In this document: positions 59,140 to 64,000 of the stretch, in pieces | How the letters are laid out: each line of letters opens with the position of its first letter | Position numbering within the stretch: the stretch's first letter is position 1 | Source of the DNA: Pseudoxanthomonas suwonensis | Lineage (GTDB): Bacteria; Pseudomonadota; Gammaproteobacteria; Xanthomonadales; Xanthomonadaceae | Assembly: GCF_000972865.1 (NCBI RefSeq) | Contig: NZ_CP011144.1 | Coordinates: 2,418,001-2,482,000 of the forward strand | Length of the DNA: 64,000 nucleotides | Reading direction: 5' to 3' | Notes under the pieces: generated by a model | Told to the model about the DNA's origin: nothing | The model's input: the letters and a program-made list of their open reading frames with translations, nothing else | Database searches by the model: none | Translations under genes and position numbers: made by a program

Positions 59140-59205
59140 AAAATGGGGTCAGGTACATTTTCAGCCAGCGCCAGTCGTCTGCGGAAAATGAACCTGACCC
59201 CTTTT
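59140..59205. repeat. AAAAGGGGTCAGG-type inverted pair
   Basis: AAATGGGGTCAGGTACATTT and AAAATGAACCTGACCCCTTT face each other between the TIM-barrel and GH20 genes. Confidence 0.8.
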
Positions 59206-59299
59206 GGGCGGGTAGTCGAAAGACGGCAAGGGGGGACCAGTGTCAGAGATCATCATGAGACGAGCAGATGAACCCAACCTTCTGGGGGCCTTTTTCGAG

Positions 59300-60820
59300 A
59301 TGAAGCCATCGAGCAAGCTTGGAGCCCTGCTGGCCTGTCTGATCGCCGCTGCAGGGATCGGTTGCAGCCACGCGCCACCCGCCGCCGTCGCGGAGGCCGC
59401 TGCCCCGGTGGTGCGCATCGTGCCGCTGCCGCGTTCGGTGGAAGCGCATTCCGGCGAGTTGCAGTTTTCGGGTGCGGTGGCGCTCGAGGCGCCGGTGGCT
59501 GCACCCAATGCCCGGCGTGCGCTGGAGGAGCTGCTGGCGGGGTTGGGCCTCGCCGCGGATGATGCTGCGGCGGTACGCATCCGCCTGCAGCTGGTGGACG
59601 ATGCGGCGCTGGGCCCGGAAGGCTATCGGCTGGTGGTGGGAGATGGCATCGCCCTCAGCGCGCAGACCGATACTGGCCTGCTCCATGCGGTGCAGAGCCT
59701 GCGCCAGCTGCTGCCGGCGCAGGCGCAACCGGAGTACCGGCTGCCCCGTCTCGTGGTTGCCGATGCCCCGGCCTACCGCTGGCGCGGTGTTTCGCTGGAC
59801 GTGGCCAGGAGTTTCCTGCCGGTCGACTACCTCGAAAGGCACATCGACCGCATGGTGTTCTTCAAGCTGAACCGGCTGCACCTGCACCTGACCGACGACC
59901 AGGGTTGGCGCATCGAGATCAAGCGCTATCCGAAGCTGGTGGAAATCGGTGGTGCCAGCGCGGTCAAGGGTGGGCGCACCGGCTACTACACGCAGGAAGA
60001 ACTGAAGCATCTGGTGGCCTATGCGCAGGCGCGCGGCATCACCATCGTGCCGGAGATCGACATGCCGGGCCATGTGCAGTCGGCACTGGCTTCGTACAAC
60101 GAACTGGCCTGCGATGACGTGGACAACCTGTCCACCTATTCCGGGCTGGAAGTGGGCTTCAGCGTCCTGTGCCTGTACAAGCCGGATGTCGTCTATCCCT
60201 TCGTCCGCAACGTGCTGGAGGAGGTGGTGGCGATTTTCCCGTCCCCGGAAATCCATGTCGGCGGCGATGAGGTCAAGCACCCGCTGTATGCCGACTTCGT
60301 TGCCCGTGCCGCGGCGATGGTGGAGGAGATGGGGCGCACCGCCATCGTCTGGGAGGAGGGCTCGGTGGCTGACACCCGCCCCGACGTCCTGCTGCAACTC
60401 TGGAATGACAACTACGCCATCGATGCGGCGGTCGCCAAGGGACATCCGCTGATCCTGTCGCCGTGCACGTACTTCTACCTCGACCACGGCAACTACGCGG
60501 GCCAGCCCGGAACCTACGACTGGTGCCGCAAGGAAGGGGTGCCGCTGGAACGGGTCTATGGCTTCGATCCCACCGCATTCAAGACCGCGGTGGGCATCGA
60601 GGCCGCGTTGTGGTCGGAACTGGTGCATTCTGATGCGACCGCGGACAACCGCCTGTGGCCAAGGCTGGCGGCGGTGGCTGAAGTGGCCTGGAGCCCGGTC
60701 GAACAGCGCGACTACGCCGGGTTTGTCCAGCGCATGAGTACGTTGCGTCCGCATCTGGATGCACTGGGTATCCGCTACCACGCCGAACCGGATCTGGGCT
60801 GGGGAGAAGGACGGCATTGA
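59300..60820 (+). CDS. GH20 beta-N-acetylhexosaminidase
   Basis: A 506-residue exported protein. Signal MKPSSKLGALLACLIAAAGI precedes GCSHAP, possibly a lipoprotein. An N-terminal Glyco_hydro_20b domain (VVRIVPLPRSVEAHSGELQF) is followed by the catalytic barrel: YRWRGVSLDVARSFLPVDYL, LHLTDDQGWRIEIKRYPKL and HVGGDE with the Asp323-Glu324 pair, where Glu is the acid and Asp orients the substrate N-acetyl group. It releases GlcNAc/GalNAc from chitin or glycans. The frame also has a GTG 60 bases and an ATG 45 bases upstream. Confidence 0.93.
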   Translation: MKPSSKLGALLACLIAAAGIGCSHAPPAAVAEAAAPVVRIVPLPRSVEAHSGELQFSGAVALEAPVAAPNARRALEELLAGLGLAADDAAAVRIRLQLVDDAALGPEGYRLVVGDGIALSAQTDTGLLHAVQSLRQLLPAQAQPEYRLPRLVVADAPAYRWRGVSLDVARSFLPVDYLERHIDRMVFFKLNRLHLHLTDDQGWRIEIKRYPKLVEIGGASAVKGGRTGYYTQEELKHLVAYAQARGITIVPEIDMPGHVQSALASYNELACDDVDNLSTYSGLEVGFSVLCLYKPDVVYPFVRNVLEEVVAIFPSPEIHVGGDEVKHPLYADFVARAAAMVEEMGRTAIVWEEGSVADTRPDVLLQLWNDNYAIDAAVAKGHPLILSPCTYFYLDHGNYAGQPGTYDWCRKEGVPLERVYGFDPTAFKTAVGIEAALWSELVHSDATADNRLWPRLAAVAEVAWSPVEQRDYAGFVQRMSTLRPHLDALGIRYHAEPDLGWGEGRH

Positions 60821-60835
60821 ACCCACTCCGGCCTA

Positions 60836-60975
60836 GAAAAACGGGTCAGAAAAGGGGTCAGGTACATTTTTCAGAAAAGGGGTCAGGTACATTTTTTGGC
60901 CAGTGCCCATAAAAGGGGCAGGTTCATTTCAGTCAGTACAAGCAGTCTGCAGAAAATGAACCTGACCCCTTTTTC
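60836..60975. repeat. AAAAGGGGTCAGG-type repeat cluster
   Basis: Four plus-type arms (the GGGTCAGA fragment, two GGGGTCAGGTACATTTT, one GGGGCAGGTTCATTTC) and one opposed arm GAAAATGAACCTGACCCC. It looks like serial insertion or amplification of the element. Confidence 0.8.
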
Positions 60976-61141
60976 GCCGGGCGGCTGCCTGACCTTTTCC
61001 GCTAGGCCGGGTTCGATGAACGATCCCCAACACTGCCTCGTGTTTTCCCGGATCCACCAATCGACGGTGCCGCTGGCGCGCTACGATCCATTCATCGCCC
61101 AGATCGACGCTGCCGCTGTGCAGCGATCCCGGAAGCCGTCC

Positions 61142-61588
61142 ATGCGCCTGCCCCTGTTCCTGCCCGCTTGCCTGTGCCTGGCCGCCCTGCCGTCGATGGC
61201 CGCCGATGATCCGGCCGCGCTCGACCTGTCGTTGCCGCAGGCATCCGCGTCGCCCTATCGCAACGATCCGCCCGGCGCGTACCACGGCGATGTCTCGGGC
61301 GTGCCGGCGGCGCCGGCCGATATCGGTTCGCGGCGCCGCTCGGCGTGTCCGACCACGCCGGATGGCGAGCCAACCGACCTCACCGGCCAGGTCGCCATGG
61401 GCGTGGGTCACTCTCGCCTGGGCACCAGCCGCTACGGTGCGGTCGGGTTGAACTACTGCAAGTCGATCATCGACGACGAGGGCGACGAACGCACGTTCAA
61501 CATGCAGCTGCACATGGGAGAGGCCGAAGGGCCGATGCCGATGATTCGCACGGGCCCTGGCCCTGGCCCGTGGCGCCGGGGATTCTGA
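61142..61588 (+). CDS. exported hypothetical protein
   Basis: A 148-residue protein. Signal peptide MRLPLFLPACLCLAALPSMA, mature start near ADDPA. The body holds LSLPQASASPYRNDPPGAYH, GQVAMGVGHSRLGTSRYGAV and LNYCKSIIDDEGDERTFNMQ, ending in a Gly/Pro-rich tail. No family is recognised. The GVGHSRLGTSRYGAV pattern resembles a small outer-membrane or periplasmic beta protein seen in Xanthomonadaceae. Upstream in-frame codons add only a non-conserved stretch. Confidence 0.6.
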   Translation: MRLPLFLPACLCLAALPSMAADDPAALDLSLPQASASPYRNDPPGAYHGDVSGVPAAPADIGSRRRSACPTTPDGEPTDLTGQVAMGVGHSRLGTSRYGAVGLNYCKSIIDDEGDERTFNMQLHMGEAEGPMPMIRTGPGPGPWRRGF

Positions 61589-61601
61589 AGGAGAGAAAGG
61601 G

Positions 61602-61632
61602 GAAACAAGGGTCAGGGTGCATTTTCAGGGTT
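61602..61632. repeat. AAAAGGGGTCAGG-type half element
   Basis: AACAAGGGTCAGGGTGCATTTTC, a single degenerate arm, the last of its family in the window. Confidence 0.6.
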
Positions 61633-61732
61633 GGGTCCCTGACCACTGTTCCTTACGACTCCCGGTGTGCCGGTCCGGGCGTGCCGGCGTTGTAGACTCA
61701 CCCGTCGGCGCAACGCCGAAGGGGAAAACCGA

Positions 61733-63040
61733 ATGCGCCTGTCAGTCCTGCCCGTCACCGTGGCCGCGGTGTTGCTGCTGTGCTGTTCCCCCGCGCGTGC
61801 CTCATCGCTCGGCGACGCGGTCGCCGCCGACTACCCGTACCTCGATGCGCTGTTCCGCCACCTGCACGCCAATCCCGAACTGTCGATGCAGGAGACCGGA
61901 ACGTCCGACCGGCTGGCGCGCGAGCTGGAACAGCTCGGCTACTCGGTGACCCGCGGCATCGGCAACACCGGCTTGGTCGGCACGCTGCGCAACGGCGACG
62001 GGCCGGTGCTGATGATCCGCGCCGACATGGATGCGCTGCCGGTCGAAGAGAAAACCGCGCTCCCGTACAGGTCGACGAAGCGCCAGGTGAACCTCGAAGG
62101 CGTCGAGATGCCGGTGATGCATGCCTGTGGCCACGACATGCATGTGACCACGCTGGTCGGGGTCGCGCGGCGGATGGCGGCGCTGAAAGACCAGTGGCGC
62201 GGCACCTTGCTGCTGGTCGGGCAGCCGGCGGAGGAGGCCGGTGGCGGCGCCAAGGCGATGGTGGCCGACGGCCTCTACGCCCGCGTCGGCCGGCCCGACC
62301 ACGCGCTGGCGCTGCACGTGATCGCGAAATACCCGGCCGGGAAGATCGCCTTCAGCGACGGGCTGATGTATTCGAGCGTGGACACGGTCCGGATCAACCT
62401 GCGCACGGTCGCGACCCACGGCGCGTCGCCGCACCTGGGCACCGATCCGGTGGTGATCGGCAGCCAGATCGTGCTGGCGCTGCAGAACATCGTGACCCGC
62501 GAGATCTCGCCGATCGAGCCGGCGTTGATCACCGTGGGCGCGTTCCACGCCGGCAGCGCGCCCAACGTCATCTCCGACAACGCGCGCCTGGACATCACTG
62601 TGCGCGCGAACAGCGAGGCGACCCGGAAGAAGCTCCTCGCCGGCATCGAGCGGGTCGCGCTGAACACCGCGCGCGCCGCCGGCATCCCCGAGGACCGGTT
62701 GCCGGAAGTCGTGGTCGGAGCCGACGGTGCGCCGACCACCACCAACGATGCCGCGCTGGCCCAGCGCGTGCGGGCGGCCATCCGTGCAGGCATGGGCGAG
62801 GAGGCGTTCACCGATTGGCGGCAGACCGACATGGGCGCCGAAGACTTCTCGGACCTGGTCGGGGTCGACCCGCCGATCCCCAGCGTCTACTTCGAGGTCG
62901 GCGGCACCGCCCCGGAGAAACTCGCCTCCGGGCAATGGGCGGAACATCATTCGCCGCTGTTCGAGATCCAGCCGGAACCTTCGATCAAGGCAGGCGTGGA
63001 AGCGATGACACTCGCGGCGCTGGATCTGTTGAAGAAGTAG
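61733..63040 (+). CDS. exported M20D-family amidohydrolase
   Basis: A 435-residue protein with signal peptide (MRLSVLPVTVAAVLLLCCSP). M20D metal ligands lie in HACGHDMH, GQPAEEAGGGAKAM (Glu-Glu) and the ALHVIAKYP His, and late in MGAEDFSDL. Family members remove acyl or amino-acid groups from amides (hippurate hydrolase, indole-acetyl-amino acid hydrolase). Periplasmic location is inferred from the signal. The dimerisation lid (residues about 205-310) is present. Confidence 0.92.
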   Translation: MRLSVLPVTVAAVLLLCCSPARASSLGDAVAADYPYLDALFRHLHANPELSMQETGTSDRLARELEQLGYSVTRGIGNTGLVGTLRNGDGPVLMIRADMDALPVEEKTALPYRSTKRQVNLEGVEMPVMHACGHDMHVTTLVGVARRMAALKDQWRGTLLLVGQPAEEAGGGAKAMVADGLYARVGRPDHALALHVIAKYPAGKIAFSDGLMYSSVDTVRINLRTVATHGASPHLGTDPVVIGSQIVLALQNIVTREISPIEPALITVGAFHAGSAPNVISDNARLDITVRANSEATRKKLLAGIERVALNTARAAGIPEDRLPEVVVGADGAPTTTNDAALAQRVRAAIRAGMGEEAFTDWRQTDMGAEDFSDLVGVDPPIPSVYFEVGGTAPEKLASGQWAEHHSPLFEIQPEPSIKAGVEAMTLAALDLLKK

Positions 63041-63328
63041 GGAATCGGGCTGCAGCCCGCTTGAGTCTCCGGCGCGGGAACTCGTCGTGGCTGAAAACAG
63101 GGCTTCCTGATCGGTTCAGGCGAAATGGCAGCGCAGGGCTTCACCTGCACGCCGCCTCCCCAAACCCCACGCCCCGCTGAATCACATTCCATGCGTTACC
63201 GCCGACCCTCCCTGCGCGACGCGCGATTCACGCCACGCCGCCCATGGTGTCATCAACTGCACTTCGCAGGCGCCCGGACCAACGAGAAACGGGCGACGAC
63301 AACCAACGGGAAATGAGGAGTTGCACCG

Positions 63329-64000
63329 TGGACAACACCAAGAAGAACGAAACCCGTGACCTCAACCGCGATCCGCTCACCGGCGCGCCCGGCTCGCATC
63401 CGGTCGGCGTAGGCGTGGGCGGCGTGGGCGGAGCGGCGGCTGGCGTGGTGATCGGCGCGCTGGGAGGCCCGCTGGGCATGCTGATCGGCGGCGGTATCGG
63501 CACGCTGGTCGGTGCGGCCGCCGGCAAGGGCGTGGCCGAGCGCATCGATCCCACCGGTGAGGAAGTGTTCTGGCGCCAGACCCATGCCTCGCGTCCGTAC
63601 CACGACGCCCGCTTCGACTACGAGAACGACTACGCGCCGGCCTACAGCTACGGCGTGGATGCGCGCGCGCGCATGGCCGATCGGGTCTGGGACGATCGCC
63701 TGGAACACGAACTGGGCGCCGGCTGGGGCCAGGTGCGTGGCCAGTCGAAGCTGGAGTGGGACCATGCACGCGACGCCGTACGCGACGCCTGGGACCGCAG
63801 CGACCGTACCTACCGCGCCTACGACGCCAGCGACCGCTACTACGCCGACCAGTTCGAGCGCGTCGACTACCGCGAGGCCGATGCCGGTTTCGACGACTAC
63901 CGCCCGGCCTACCGGTACGGCACCCAGGCGCGCTCCCGTTATGGTGACCGCGAATGGGACGACCACCTGGAAAGCGAACTGGGCCAAGGCTGGGACCAAG
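63329..64000 (+). CDS. glycine-zipper protein with repeated domain, 3' end missing
   Basis: A GTG start at 63329 with GAGGAG upstream; the frame is open to the window edge (224 codons). Residues about 30-70 form a glycine-zipper hydrophobic segment (GGVGGAAAGVVIGALGGPLG, MLIGGGIGTLVGAAAGKGVA). A module of about 90 residues follows and then repeats: DYAPAYSYGVDARARMADRV and later DYRPAYRYGTQARSRYGDRE, each ending in WDD(R/H)LE.EL..GW. Similar proteins occur in Xanthomonadaceae and Deinococcus as stress-associated surface proteins. The real end is not visible. Confidence 0.75.

Overview
The window is a GC-rich chromosomal segment of a gammaproteobacterium, most likely Xanthomonadaceae (Lysobacter, Luteimonas or Pseudoxanthomonas group). 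The evidence is a FabV-type enoyl reductase, a DUF3297 protein, a split class II ribonucleotide reductase, GTAG-type REP elements of the kind described in Stenotrophomonas and Xanthomonas, and integron attC sites of Xanthomonas type. I saw no rRNA, tRNA, CRISPR array, complete insertion sequence or prophage. The family placement is inferred from gene content only.

Layout. 0-10 kb: the end of a GGDEF-EAL protein, a secreted GH9 glycanase behind a LacI-type operator, a GST, an ACP phosphodiesterase, a Nei/MutM-type glycosylase, a serine beta-lactamase-like hydrolase, a RibD-type reductase and fabV. 10-26 kb: a multi-PAS histidine kinase with a stand-alone receiver, a LytS/LytTR two-component pair, msrB, yaeQ, an HI0933-type flavoprotein, yedA and rarD, and several small proteins of unknown function. 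27-40 kb: an alpha/beta hydrolase, an adaptor/ATPase/two-permease ABC export operon, a divergent ABC-2 transporter operon followed by its DesK/NarL-type two-component system, and a HAD phosphatase/M17 aminopeptidase pair. 40-49 kb: an AI-2E family permease, a YqjD/YqjE-like membrane operon, a DegP/DegQ protease and the nrdJa - histone-H1-like - nrdJb cluster. 49.0-52.6 kb: an array of promoterless integron cassettes with eight near-complete attC sites and a truncated ninth, and no integrase in view. 52.6-64 kb: secreted or periplasmic hydrolases (M3 peptidase, GH-like TIM barrel, GH20 hexosaminidase, M20 amidohydrolase), an NTF2/HxlR divergent pair and a glycine-zipper protein that runs off the window.

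Repeats are the most distinctive layer. Sixteen copies of a roughly 97-bp GTAG-ended paired REP lie between 9.7 and 40.2 kb. AAAAGGGGTCAGG / ATGAACCTGACCCC elements occur only between 52.5 and 61.7 kb. Six copies of a roughly 100-115 bp palindromic element (A-F) fold on paper into a long perfect or near-perfect outer stem that encloses two short hairpins with 3-4-nt loops, a three-way junction. Copies D and F differ by a compensated base-pair change. Elements C-REP-D and E-REP-F form a repeated composite whose central REP is inverted in one copy. I regard elements A-F and the ORF-less twin integron cassettes as the best candidates for undescribed biology here.

Most expression logic is ordinary: short operons with overlapping start and stop codons (yedA-rarD, LytS-LytTR, HAD-M17, ABC ATPase-permease) and divergent regulator/target pairs. 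Recognisable operator-like sites are a xyl-box-like palindrome before the GH9 gene, a NrdR-box-like site before nrdJa, a 12-bp palindrome before the ABC-2/two-component operon and a dyad between the HxlR and NTF2 genes.
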